Source: Crossiella equi
GTDB lineage: Bacteria > Actinomycetota > Actinomycetes > Mycobacteriales > Pseudonocardiaceae
Assembly (NCBI RefSeq): GCF_017876755.1
Contig: NZ_JAGIOO010000001.1
Location: 5,751,786-5,815,785 of the forward strand
Length of the DNA: 64,000 nucleotides
Reading direction: 5' to 3'
Within the stretch, counting starts at the first letter, position 1, and each line of letters starts with the position of its first letter. Below, in pieces: positions 51,647 to 59,636 of the stretch. The translations under genes and the position numbers were made by a program. The notes below the pieces were generated by a model. The model saw nothing but the letters and a program-made list of their open reading frames with translations, was not told the DNA's origin and did not search any database.

Positions 51647-52209
51647 CCGGTGCGGCCCTGGGCCCGGACGGCAGGCCGCGCTGCTCCTGGGGCGCGAGCA
51701 CCCCGGACTACCTCGAGTACCACGACACCGAGTGGGGCCGCCCGGTCCACGGCGACCAGGCCCTGTTCGAGCGGATGTGCCTGGAGGCCTTCCAGTCGGG
51801 GCTGTCCTGGATCACCATCCTGCGCAAGCGGGAGAACTTCCGGGCGGCCTTCCACGGCTTCGACCCGGCCGCGGTCGCCGAGTTCGGCGAGACCGAGGTC
51901 GAGGCCCTGATGGCCGACGCGGGCATCATCCGCAACCGGGCGAAGATCCTGGCCACGGTGAACAACGCCCGCACGCTCACCACCCTGGGCGAGTCCCTGG
52001 ACGAGCTGCTGTGGTCCTTCGCCCCGCCGCCGCGCCCGCGTCCGGCGACGATGGCCGACGTGCCCGCGACCACCCCGGAGTCCACGGCCATGGCGAAGGC
52101 GCTGAAGAAGCGCGGCTTCGCCTTCATCGGCCCGACGACCAGCTACGCCCTGATGCAGGCCACGGGCATGGTGAACGACCACATCCAGGACTGCTGGGTC
52201 GAGTACTGA
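51643..52209 (+). CDS. tag: DNA-3-methyladenine glycosylase I
   Basis: 188-aa Tag enzyme excising 3-methyladenine. Zinc ligands are recognisable: C in RCSWG, H in YHDTEWGRP, and H and C in NDHIQDCW. The base-binding helix FERMCLEAFQSGLSWITIL and the RNRAKI segment are intact. Last gene of the DivIVA-SRPBCC-tag unit; the order near gpgS matches mycobacteria (Rv1210). Confidence 0.93.
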   Translation: MTGAALGPDGRPRCSWGASTPDYLEYHDTEWGRPVHGDQALFERMCLEAFQSGLSWITILRKRENFRAAFHGFDPAAVAEFGETEVEALMADAGIIRNRAKILATVNNARTLTTLGESLDELLWSFAPPPRPRPATMADVPATTPESTAMAKALKKRGFAFIGPTTSYALMQATGMVNDHIQDCWVEY

Positions 52210-52256
52210 CCCCCGGCGCGGCCGCCCGCCACTGCCCGTGGCCCGGCTGTGCGAAC

Positions 52257-52316
52257 CCGGCCAACACGGGGTACGAGACCGGCCAACACGGAGTACGGGG
52301 TCGGCGTGTTGGCCGG
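52257..52316. repeat. Hairpin with a duplicated 5' arm
   Basis: A 19-nt unit is repeated at 52257-52275 and 52279-52297 with one mismatch (CCGGCCAACACGG core). The reverse complement CGTGTTGGCCGG follows at 52305-52316, so either copy can form a 12-bp stem. It lies between convergent tag and the enoyl-CoA hydratase gene and probably terminates both. Confidence 0.7.
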
Positions 52317-52327
52317 TTGGGGCTGGG

Positions 52328-53113
52328 TCAGCTGCCCGTGAAGTCCGCCTTGCGCTTGTTCACGAAGGCGTCCACGGCCTCGCGGTGGTCCTTCGTCGCG
52401 CCCGCCTCGGCCTGGGTGCGCTCCTCGGTGGCCAGGGCCAGCTCCAGGTCACCGCCCGAGGCCGCCAGCAGGGCTTCCTTGATCTTGGCGTAGGCGGTGG
52501 TCGGGCCCGCGGCCATCCGGGCGGCCAGCTCCTGGGTGCGGTCCAGGGCCTCGCCGTCCGGGACGATCTGGTTGACCATGCCGATCGCCTTGGCCTCCGC
52601 GGCCGGGACCGGCTGGGCCAGCAGCATCATCTCCATCGCCCGGCCGTAGCCGATCAGGCGCGGCAGGGTCCAGGAGGCCGCGCTGTCCGCGGTCAGGCCC
52701 ACGTTGGCGAAGGCCATCAGGAACTTCGCCGACTCGGCCGCGATGCGCAGGTCGCACGCGTAGGCCAGGGAGGCGCCCGCGCCCGCCGCCATGCCGTTCA
52801 CCGCGGCCAGCACCGGCTTGGGCATACCGGTTATGGCCCGGACCATCGGGTTGTAGTGGTCGGTGACCGTGGAGAGCGGGCGAGGGTCGTTCGCGGCCAG
52901 CAGCGCGATGTGCTCCTTGAGGTCCTGACCCGCGCAGAAGGCCTTGCCCGCGCCCGTCAGCACCACCGCGCGCACCGCCGGGTCCGCTGCCGCTTCGGCC
53001 AGCTCGGCCAGCAGGGTCTCCTTCAGGGACAGGGTGAAGGAGTTGAAGGACTCGGGGCGGTTCAGAGTGAAGGTGCGCACTCCATCGGTGGTGTCGACCA
53101 GCAGATCGGACAC
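52328..53113 (-). CDS. Enoyl-CoA hydratase/isomerase (PaaG-like)
   Basis: 261-aa crotonase-fold protein. Oxyanion-hole segments are GAGKAFCAGQDLKEH and NGMAAGAGASLAYACDL; FANVGLTADSAASWTLPRLIG follows, with Asp as in PaaG-type isomerases rather than the paired Glu of hydratases. A role in ring-epoxide isomerisation or beta-oxidation is possible. It lies just downstream of a PaaX-type regulator, which supports a phenylacetyl-CoA or acyl-CoA link. GTG start; GGAGG is upstream. Confidence 0.83.
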   Translation of the reverse strand: MSDLLVDTTDGVRTFTLNRPESFNSFTLSLKETLLAELAEAAADPAVRAVVLTGAGKAFCAGQDLKEHIALLAANDPRPLSTVTDHYNPMVRAITGMPKPVLAAVNGMAAGAGASLAYACDLRIAAESAKFLMAFANVGLTADSAASWTLPRLIGYGRAMEMMLLAQPVPAAEAKAIGMVNQIVPDGEALDRTQELAARMAAGPTTAYAKIKEALLAASGGDLELALATEERTQAEAGATKDHREAVDAFVNKRKADFTGS

Positions 53114-53139
53114 TGTGGACCTCCTCGGCGTTGAAGGGA

Positions 53140-53913
53140 TCAGTCGAGACAGCTGTCGAGGAACGCGGTGGCGCCCCCGGCCAGCTTCTGGGTGCTCGAG
53201 TCGAAGAACCGGGCCGCGGTGTGGCCCGGCCAGTCCGGCGGTAGCAGCTGCGGGGGCAGTCCCGGGTCACGAAAGAGAAACTTTCTCCACGCGTGCAGCA
53301 GCTCCTGTGACGCGGCGAACGCGGCCGGTGGCGAGGCGGGGTCCACTGCGGACAGTCGGGGCTGCCACTCGGCCACGAACTGCTCGTACTCCGCGCCGAG
53401 GGCGCCCAGGTCCCAGGCCCGCGCGGCCAGCTCCACGTCGCTGCCCTCGTGGGCGGCGAAGAAGGTGCGCGCGGCGATGTTCTCGGTGCCCAGGAGCTCG
53501 CCCAGCTCGGCCGAACGGCGGGGTGCGACCCAGGTCACTGGCCCCAACTCTCCGTAGCCCAGCAGCTTCAGAGAGGAGGTGAGCTCCTCCCGCGCCGGGC
53601 GTGCGGGCAGCTCCTCAAGCACCACCAGGTGCCACTGGCCGTCCCATGTGGACGGACGGGTCCGGTAGATTCGCGCGGCCGCTTCGTCGAGCCTCCGCTC
53701 CGCACGCGGGGTGAGCGCGTAACCTGGACTCCCGCGCAGCCGAACGGGCTTCAACCAGCCCTGACGGACCGTCCGAGACACGGCGGTGCGCACAGCAGGA
53801 GCGGCAAAACCCAACGGCTCCAACAGCCGGACCAGCGCGGCGACGGTCGCCGCACCGCCCCTGTCACGAAGGTGTCCGCCATACACGTCGAACAACGCTG
53901 AACGAGCCCGCAC
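53140..53913 (-). CDS. PaaX-family transcriptional regulator
   Basis: 257-aa regulator. N-terminal winged helix (ALFDVYGGHLRDRGG, GFAAPAVRTAVSRTVRQGWL), middle WDGQWHLVVLEELPARPAREEL, and the C-terminal PaaX motif FRDPGLPPQLLPPDWPGHTA. PaaX repressors sense phenylacetyl-CoA; here the probable target is the adjacent enoyl-CoA hydratase, as no full paa cluster is in view. GTG start preceded by CAGACT at 8 nt. Confidence 0.88.
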   Translation of the reverse strand: MRARSALFDVYGGHLRDRGGAATVAALVRLLEPLGFAAPAVRTAVSRTVRQGWLKPVRLRGSPGYALTPRAERRLDEAAARIYRTRPSTWDGQWHLVVLEELPARPAREELTSSLKLLGYGELGPVTWVAPRRSAELGELLGTENIAARTFFAAHEGSDVELAARAWDLGALGAEYEQFVAEWQPRLSAVDPASPPAAFAASQELLHAWRKFLFRDPGLPPQLLPPDWPGHTAARFFDSSTQKLAGGATAFLDSCLD

Positions 53914-54074
53914 GACGGCCGAGTCTGTCAGTCCGAGGACTGCTCGACCAGCCCGACCGCGACACGAGATGATCGGTTCGGTTTCGCAGGTGCGTACATA
54001 TGGGGGACAATGGTGGCCGGTCGGTATGTCGGGGGATGTGCCGGCGGGGAAGGCGTATACGGAGGGAGCACGCG

Positions 54075-54242
54075 ATGGCGGCCATGAAGCCCCGGACCGG
54101 TGACGGTCCCATGGAGGTCACCAAGGAGGGCCGCGGCATTGTCATGCGCGTTCCGCTTGAAGGTGGGGGGCGCCTAGTCGTCGAGATGTCGCCGGCTGAG
54201 GCAGAAGCGCTCGCAGATGCCTTGCAGGGCGCGACCAGCTGA
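54075..54242 (+). CDS. DUF3117 small protein
   Basis: 55-aa conserved actinobacterial protein: MAAMKPRTGDGPMEVTKEGR and VPLEGGGRLVVEMSPAEAEAL are near-invariant in the family (compare Rv1211). Function unknown. GGAGGGA precedes the ATG at 54075. A strong terminator follows 31 nt after the stop. Confidence 0.9.
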   Translation: MAAMKPRTGDGPMEVTKEGRGIVMRVPLEGGGRLVVEMSPAEAEALADALQGATS

Positions 54243-54273
54243 CGAACAGGCACTAGGTTTCGTCGCTTTTGCA

Positions 54274-54306
54274 GTCCCCGGCCTGCCCTGCGCAAGCCGG
54301 GGACTT
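54274..54306 (+). terminator. Intrinsic terminator of the DUF3117 gene
   Basis: AGTCCCCGGC (54274-54283) pairs with GCCGGGGACT (54297-54306), 13-nt loop, followed by TGTT. Confidence 0.75.
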
Positions 54307-54384
54307 GTTACGTTCACCCAACAGTGTGCGAAGGTTCACCCCTCGCGCCTGAGATTCCTCTCACCCCCGCCCAGGAGGTCCTGC

Positions 54385-55890
54385 GTGCCACCCGTGGTGC
54401 CCACCGTGCCGAGCCCGGCGCCGGAAGTCTCGATCACCAGCAAGAGGCGCAAGTCCGCGCCGGTGGTCGTGTTGGCGTACAAGGGTGATCAGGGCCCCGA
54501 GGTGGGGACCGGGGTCGCACCGGAGTGGGTGACCGCGCTCGCGCTGACCGGCGCGGCCGGGGAGACCAAGGCCGTGCCCGGCCAGGACGGTGGGCTGACC
54601 TGGGTGCTTGGCGTGGGTGCGGGCGCGGTCAAGGACTGGCGTTCGGCCGGTGCCGCGCTCGTCCGAGCGGCCGATGCCAGGGCCGCCGCCGACGCCGAGG
54701 CCGGGCGCACCCCGGCCAAGCAGCTCCAGCTGCTGCTGCCCGCCGACGTCGACCCGGAGCGCGTGGCCGCGCTCACCACCGGGATCGCGCTCGGCGGCTA
54801 CCGCTTCAAGGTCACCGGCACCGACCGGCCCGCCACCACCAAGGCGGTCGAGCTCGTGCTGCCCGAGGGCGAGGCCTCGCCGGAGCTCGCCGAGGCGGTC
54901 GTGCAGGCCGCCCAGCGGGCCCGGGTGACCTCGATCGCACGTGACCTTGCTAACACCCCTTCGGACGTCAAGGACCCGGCCTGGCTGGCGAACACCGCCG
55001 CCAAGCTCGGCAAGGGCGTGCCGGGCCTGACCGTCACCGTGCGGGACGAGAAGTGGCTCGCCGCCCAGGGCTTCGGGGGCGTGCTCGCCGTCGGCGGTGG
55101 CTCGGCCCGCCCGCCCCGCCTGGTCGAGCTCACCTGGCGCCCGGACCAGGTCGACGTCGACACCCCGCACCTGGTGCTGGTCGGCAAGGGCATCACCTTC
55201 GACACCGGCGGCATCTCGATCAAGCCCGCGCTGGGCATGCACCTGATGCGCACCGACATGTCCGGCGGCGCCGCGGTCATCGCCGCCCTGCTCGGCATCG
55301 CCGCGCTCAAGCTCCCGGTCAAGGTCACCGGCCTGGTGCCGTGCGCGGAGAACCACGTCTCCGGCACCGCCTACCGGCCGGGCGACGTGGTGCGCCACTA
55401 CGGCGGCACCACCACCGAGGTCACCAACACCGACGCCGAGGGCCGCATGGTCCTGGCCGACGCGCTGGCCTACGCGGTCGCCCAGCACTCGCCGGACGTC
55501 CTGGTTGACGTGGCCACGCTGACCGGCGCGATGAAGGTCTCCCTGGGCCTGCGCACCGGCGGCCTGTTCAGCACCGACGACGAGGTGGCCGAGCGCATCG
55601 CCGAGGCGGGCACCCGCACCGGTGAGGCCTGGTGGCGCATGCCGCTGCTGGACGCGCACACCGAGGACGTGGCCAGCGACCTCGCCGACCTGCGGCAGTG
55701 CCCGCCGGGACCGGGCGGCATCACCGCCGCGCTGTTCCTGCGCACCTTCGCCGCCGGGCTGCCCTGGGCACACCTGGACATCGCGGGCCCGGCCCGCGCG
55801 GAGAAGGCCTACGACGAGGTCACCCTCGGCGCCACCGGCTTCGCCGCGCGCACGCTGGTGGAGTTCGCCGCGGGCTACACGAAGGCCTGA
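54385..55890 (+). CDS. pepA: Leucyl aminopeptidase (M17)
   Basis: 501-aa cytosolic dimetal aminopeptidase. The catalytic C-terminal domain has VLVGKGITFDTGGISIKP (Lys and Asp ligands), MRTDMSGGAAV, and NTDAEGRMVLADALAY (Asp, Glu and catalytic Arg). The N-terminal ~180 residues form the usual macro-like domain. GTG 54385 follows AGGAGGT at 5 nt. It converges on a LysR-type gene 12 nt away. Confidence 0.93.
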   Translation: MPPVVPTVPSPAPEVSITSKRRKSAPVVVLAYKGDQGPEVGTGVAPEWVTALALTGAAGETKAVPGQDGGLTWVLGVGAGAVKDWRSAGAALVRAADARAAADAEAGRTPAKQLQLLLPADVDPERVAALTTGIALGGYRFKVTGTDRPATTKAVELVLPEGEASPELAEAVVQAAQRARVTSIARDLANTPSDVKDPAWLANTAAKLGKGVPGLTVTVRDEKWLAAQGFGGVLAVGGGSARPPRLVELTWRPDQVDVDTPHLVLVGKGITFDTGGISIKPALGMHLMRTDMSGGAAVIAALLGIAALKLPVKVTGLVPCAENHVSGTAYRPGDVVRHYGGTTTEVTNTDAEGRMVLADALAYAVAQHSPDVLVDVATLTGAMKVSLGLRTGGLFSTDDEVAERIAEAGTRTGEAWWRMPLLDAHTEDVASDLADLRQCPPGPGGITAALFLRTFAAGLPWAHLDIAGPARAEKAYDEVTLGATGFAARTLVEFAAGYTKA

Positions 55891-55902
55891 TCCCCGCCCG
55901 GT

Positions 55903-56814
55903 CTACCGCGCGAGCCCGCGCAGCACGAAGTCCCGGAAGGTCCGCACCGCGGGGGACAGGCCGTCCTCGGCCAGCCAGACCAGCTCGATGGTGCGGACCG
56001 CGCCCGGCCGCAGGGGCAGCTCCACCACCCCCGGTGGCGGGACGTGCTCCGAGGCGGGCAGCAGCGCCACGCCCAGCCCGGCCGAGACCAGCCCGCGCAG
56101 GGTTTCGGTCTCCTGGCCCTCGAAGGCGATGCGCGGGGTGAACCCGGCCGCCGCGCACAGCTCGTCGGTCATCAGCCGCAGCCCGAACCCGGGCTCCAGC
56201 TGCACGAAGTCCTCACCAGCCAGGTCGGTCACCGCGATCTCGGGGCGCCCGGCCAGCCGGTGCGCCTCCGGCAGCACCGCCACCAGGGCCTGCTCCTGCA
56301 CCGGCACCCGGCACAGCCCGTCCGGGTAGCCCCGGGGCGGGGCCGCGGTCAGCGCCAGGTCCAGCTCGCCCGCGACCACCCGGGCCACCACGGTGTCGTG
56401 CGCGGCCTGGGACAGGCTGAACCGGATGCCCGGGTGCTCGGCGCGGAAGGAGCGCAGCAGCTCCGGCACCAGCGAGCGGCCGAAGACGTGCAGGAAGCCC
56501 AGCGAGACGTGCCCGCGCTCCGGGTCGACCTCCTCGGCCGCCCGGCGGCAGCCCGCCTCCAGCACCGACAGCGCCTCGCCGGCCGCCTCGGCGAGCAGCC
56601 GCCCGGCCCGGGTCAGCCGGATGCCGCGGCCGTCCCGGCTGGTGAGCGGAGCCCCCAGCTTGCGTCCCAATTCCGCCACCCATCGGGTCACCGTGGGCTG
56701 CGGCACCCCGAGGGATTGGGCCGCCCGGGTGACGTGGCCGTGCTCGGCCAGCGCCCGGAGCAGCTCCAGGCGCGGTGCCAGTGCGCTGACCAGTGGTTCC
56801 GGCAACTCATTCAT
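55903..56814 (-). CDS. LysR-family regulator
   Basis: 303-aa LysR regulator. Helix-turn-helix: LLRALAEHGHVTRAAQSLGV and PTVTRWVAELGRKLGAPL. The effector domain (about 95-300) has VSLGFLHVFGRSLVPELL, LDLALTA and a C-terminal VSAGLGVALLP. ATG at 56814 begins MNELPEP; the codon overlaps one arm of an 8-bp dyad. Divergent from an MFS transporter, its likely target. Confidence 0.9.
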   Translation of the reverse strand: MNELPEPLVSALAPRLELLRALAEHGHVTRAAQSLGVPQPTVTRWVAELGRKLGAPLTSRDGRGIRLTRAGRLLAEAAGEALSVLEAGCRRAAEEVDPERGHVSLGFLHVFGRSLVPELLRSFRAEHPGIRFSLSQAAHDTVVARVVAGELDLALTAAPPRGYPDGLCRVPVQEQALVAVLPEAHRLAGRPEIAVTDLAGEDFVQLEPGFGLRLMTDELCAAAGFTPRIAFEGQETETLRGLVSAGLGVALLPASEHVPPPGVVELPLRPGAVRTIELVWLAEDGLSPAVRTFRDFVLRGLAR

Positions 56815-56844
56815 GTCGGTATGAATCGTCGCACAAACCGACAT
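56813..56844. promoter_or_regulatory. LysR-type operator dyad
   Basis: ATGTCGGT (56813-56820) and ACCGACAT (56837-56844) are perfect inverted repeats with 16 bp between. A second pair, GAATCG (56823-56828) with CGATTC (56860-56865), extends toward the MFS start. Position fits joint control of both genes. Confidence 0.55.
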
Positions 56845-56880
56845 TGGACGGATGGAAAACGATTCCCTACCGTTCGCGCC

Positions 56881-58236
56881 ATGACCTCGGACCACTGGCG
56901 GCAGACCCGGCTGACGCTGTCGGTCGCCTTCGGCGGGTTCACGGTCTTCGCCCTGCTCTACGCCCCGCAGTCGGTGCTCCCGGTGCTCGCGCGCGGCTTC
57001 TCCCTCACCGAGGCGCAGGCCTCGCTCAGCGTCACCGTGGCCACCGCCGCGCTCGCGGTCGGCGTGCTGCCGATCGCCATGCTCTCCGAGGCGGTCGGAC
57101 GGCGCCCGGTCATGCTCGGCGCGCTCATCGGCGCGGTGGTGCTGGCCCTGCTCTGCCCGTACACGCAGACCTTCGAGGCCCTGCTGGTGATGCGCGCCCT
57201 GCAGGGCCTGGCGGTGGCCGGGCTGCCCGCGGTGGCCATGGCCTACCTGGCCGAGGAGATCGAGCCGGGCCGGGTGGGCACCGCGATGGGCCGCTACGTG
57301 GCGGCCAACTCGCTCGGCGGCCTGTCCGGCCGCCTGGTCTCCGGCCTGGGCACCGCGTGGGGCACCTGGCACGCGGGCCTGTTCGCGGTGGCGCTGCTGT
57401 CCACGGTCACCGGCGTGCTGGCCATCGTGCTGCTGCCCCGGTCCACCGCGCCCCGCAAGGGTCTGAAGCTGCCGAAGGTGCTGGGCGGCGTGCGCACGGC
57501 CCTGCGCGACCCGGTGCTCTACGGCCCGTACGTGGTGGCGCTGCTGCTCATGGGCGTGTTCGTGGCCGTGCACAACGTGGTGACCTTCCGGCTCACCTCG
57601 GCGCCGTTCCACCTCTCACCCGCGGTCGTCTCGCTGGTCTTCCTCTGCTACGCGGTGGGCGGTGTGGCCTCGGCGCTGGCCGGGCGGGCCGCGGACCGGC
57701 ACGGCAGGCTGCCCGCGCTGCTGGTGGCCATCGGCCTGGTGGTCCTGGGCCTGATGCTGACCCTGCCCGACGACGTGACCACGATCGTGGTCGGCCTGTG
57801 CGTGCTGACCGGCGGGTTCTTCGCCGCGCACTCGGTGGCCAGCGGCTGGGTCGGCGCCCGGGCGCCCGCCTCCGCGCGCGGCCAGGCCTCGGCGATCTAC
57901 CTGCTGGCCTACTACCTGGGCAGCAGTGTCGGCGGCACGCTCGGCGGCCTGGTGTTCGCACCCTGGGGCTGGCTCGGCGTGGTGGCCATGTCCTGCTGCT
58001 GGCTCGTCGCGGCGGCCGCGGTGGCGCTGGGCGCCGGGCTGGCCTGGCGGGACGAGGTGTCGGACGCGCTGGCTCAGAAGTCCAGGGACAGGGCCATCGC
58101 CGCGCTGGTCGAGGAGAAGCTGAACGAGCCCCGGCTGGGCAGGGACACCGAGCCCGAGCCCAGCGACACGGTCACCGACCGCACGTCCTCGGGCACCTCG
58201 ACCACCAGGGCGGTCGGGAAGACGTCCCCGCCGTAG
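56881..58236 (+). CDS. MFS transporter (YnfM/CynX-like)
   Basis: 451-aa membrane transporter with about 12 helices. The MFS loop signature appears as MLSEAVGRRPVMLG after helix 2, and RAADRHGRLPALL in the second half. Helix content ends near residue 395; the last ~55 residues are charged and hydrophilic (LVEEKLNEPRLGRDTEPEPS) and are encoded antisense to the convergent lipoprotein gene over 163 bp. Efflux of a small compound under LysR control is likely. Confidence 0.87.
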   Translation: MTSDHWRQTRLTLSVAFGGFTVFALLYAPQSVLPVLARGFSLTEAQASLSVTVATAALAVGVLPIAMLSEAVGRRPVMLGALIGAVVLALLCPYTQTFEALLVMRALQGLAVAGLPAVAMAYLAEEIEPGRVGTAMGRYVAANSLGGLSGRLVSGLGTAWGTWHAGLFAVALLSTVTGVLAIVLLPRSTAPRKGLKLPKVLGGVRTALRDPVLYGPYVVALLLMGVFVAVHNVVTFRLTSAPFHLSPAVVSLVFLCYAVGGVASALAGRAADRHGRLPALLVAIGLVVLGLMLTLPDDVTTIVVGLCVLTGGFFAAHSVASGWVGARAPASARGQASAIYLLAYYLGSSVGGTLGGLVFAPWGWLGVVAMSCCWLVAAAAVALGAGLAWRDEVSDALAQKSRDRAIAALVEEKLNEPRLGRDTEPEPSDTVTDRTSSGTSTTRAVGKTSPP

Positions 58237-59534
58237 CGCTGGCCCTTCAGCTTGGCCTTGCCGCCGCCGGGCAGCTTGACCTCGATGCGCTCGCCGAACA
58301 GCGTGCCGCCCACGGCGTCCGGCAGCGGCCCCTCGGCCTTGAGGCGGATCTCCAGCAGGCCCTTGCCCGGCTCGGCGGTCAGCAGCTCCATCCGGCCCTC
58401 GCTGTTCAGGACCGGGCGCACCAGGCCCAGGCGCACGTCGGTCACGGTGAGCTTCGCGGTGCCCGAGCTGCCCTTGTGCTGGAAGGTGAAGTCCTGGCTC
58501 GCGGTGACCGGGGCGGGGCCGGTGGCGGCCCGCCGCAGCACCTTGGGCAGCGCGTAGGGCGCGTTGCCGGTGGGCAGCTCGATCTGCTGCTCCAGCGAGG
58601 GGCTCGGCTTGGACCGCAGCACCAGCTTGGGCGGGGTCTGCCCGGTGTTCTTCGCCGGGGTGGTGAAGACCAGGAAGAAGTTGCCGAAGCTGGGCAGCTG
58701 CGCGTCCGGGATGTCGTGCCAGCCGTCCGGCAGGTCCAGCGCGAGCTGGGGCTTCGGCGGGGAGCCGCCCACCCAGGAACGCTCGATGAGCTCCGGTTCG
58801 AGCTGGCTGAGCCGGTCCGCGCGCAGCCGCAGCACGGCCAGGCGGCTGCCGGGTTCCGGGGTGAGGGTGCCCCCGTCCGGCAGGGTGAAGCGGTTCGGGT
58901 TGCCCCAGCCGGTGCCGCGGATGTCGAGGAAGTCGTCGCGCAGGCGGATCGCGTCGGCGGGGTTGAGGCCCAGGTCGCCGCTGTTCTTCTCGCCGGTGTC
59001 GGCGACCACGGCGAAGAAGCCGGGGCCCGCGCTGCGGTCCTTGCCGCCGTCCGGCTTGGTCGCCGAGCCGTCCACCCGGACCATCTCGATCTCCGGGGAG
59101 CTGGACGTGCCCGGTTCGGGCAGCCGGGGCTCGCCGACCTGGTAACCGCCGTCGCCCTGGGTCAGCGGCACCGGGATCCAGTCCGGGGCCGGGCCGGTGC
59201 CCGGGACCTGCACCGGGCCGCACCACAGGGTGTCGGAGACGTTGACCGGCTCGCCCTCCTCGGGCTTGGCGCCGGTCTGGGCCTTGGCGAACCAGCAGCT
59301 CACCGTGCCGTCCCCGGAGCGGGCCACCTTCTGCTGGCTGAGCGCCCGCACGATGGAGGCCTCCGCCGTGGTCTGGAGCACCCCGGCCGTGGCCACGCGC
59401 TTGCCGCCGATCGCGACGTCGATCGGCTTGAGTGGCTCGGGCTTCGGCTGCTGCGGCGGCGCCGCGCAGCCCGCACCCAGAAGCAGTGCGGCGAGCACGG
59501 CGCCACCGATCGCGCGGTCGGCACACACGGCCAC
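58074..59534 (-). CDS. Large hypothetical lipoprotein
   Basis: 486-aa exported lipoprotein with lipobox LLGAGC near residue 23 and a Pro-rich linker (APPQQPKPEPLKP). The rest is beta-rich with repeated domains (VSDTLWCGPVQVPGTG; VLRLRADRLSQLEPELIE; FLVFTTPAKNTGQTPPKLVL; ending VPEDVRSVTVSLGSGSVSL). No family recognised. The GTG at 59534 has GGAGGGG at 6 nt; a TTG at 59561 is possible. Its 3' end lies antisense to the MFS gene for 163 bp. Confidence 0.75.
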   Translation of the reverse strand: MAVCADRAIGGAVLAALLLGAGCAAPPQQPKPEPLKPIDVAIGGKRVATAGVLQTTAEASIVRALSQQKVARSGDGTVSCWFAKAQTGAKPEEGEPVNVSDTLWCGPVQVPGTGPAPDWIPVPLTQGDGGYQVGEPRLPEPGTSSSPEIEMVRVDGSATKPDGGKDRSAGPGFFAVVADTGEKNSGDLGLNPADAIRLRDDFLDIRGTGWGNPNRFTLPDGGTLTPEPGSRLAVLRLRADRLSQLEPELIERSWVGGSPPKPQLALDLPDGWHDIPDAQLPSFGNFFLVFTTPAKNTGQTPPKLVLRSKPSPSLEQQIELPTGNAPYALPKVLRRAATGPAPVTASQDFTFQHKGSSGTAKLTVTDVRLGLVRPVLNSEGRMELLTAEPGKGLLEIRLKAEGPLPDAVGGTLFGERIEVKLPGGGKAKLKGQRYGGDVFPTALVVEVPEDVRSVTVSLGSGSVSLPSRGSFSFSSTSAAMALSLDF

Positions 59535-59636
59535 GGCAACCCCTCCGGTAGTGGAGATCAATTCCCTCTACCGGCTAAGGCGCCAAATCGGTCCTCGGGG
59601 TTGTATGGTTACGGAAAGATCAAACTGTGATCAGCG

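Noticed and set aside
52257-52316. Possible CRISPR-like repeat
   Set aside because: Only two direct copies 3 bp apart with an inverted third arm; this is a hairpin, not a repeat-spacer array.
53929-53942. CAGTCC-GA-GGACTG inverted repeat as a PaaX operator
   Set aside because: It is short and unlike the long-spaced dyad known for PaaX; noted but not supported.
56793-59630. 945-codon plus-strand open frame across the MFS and lipoprotein genes
   Set aside because: It is frame-shifted relative to the intact MFS gene and antisense to the lipoprotein; no domain is recognisable.
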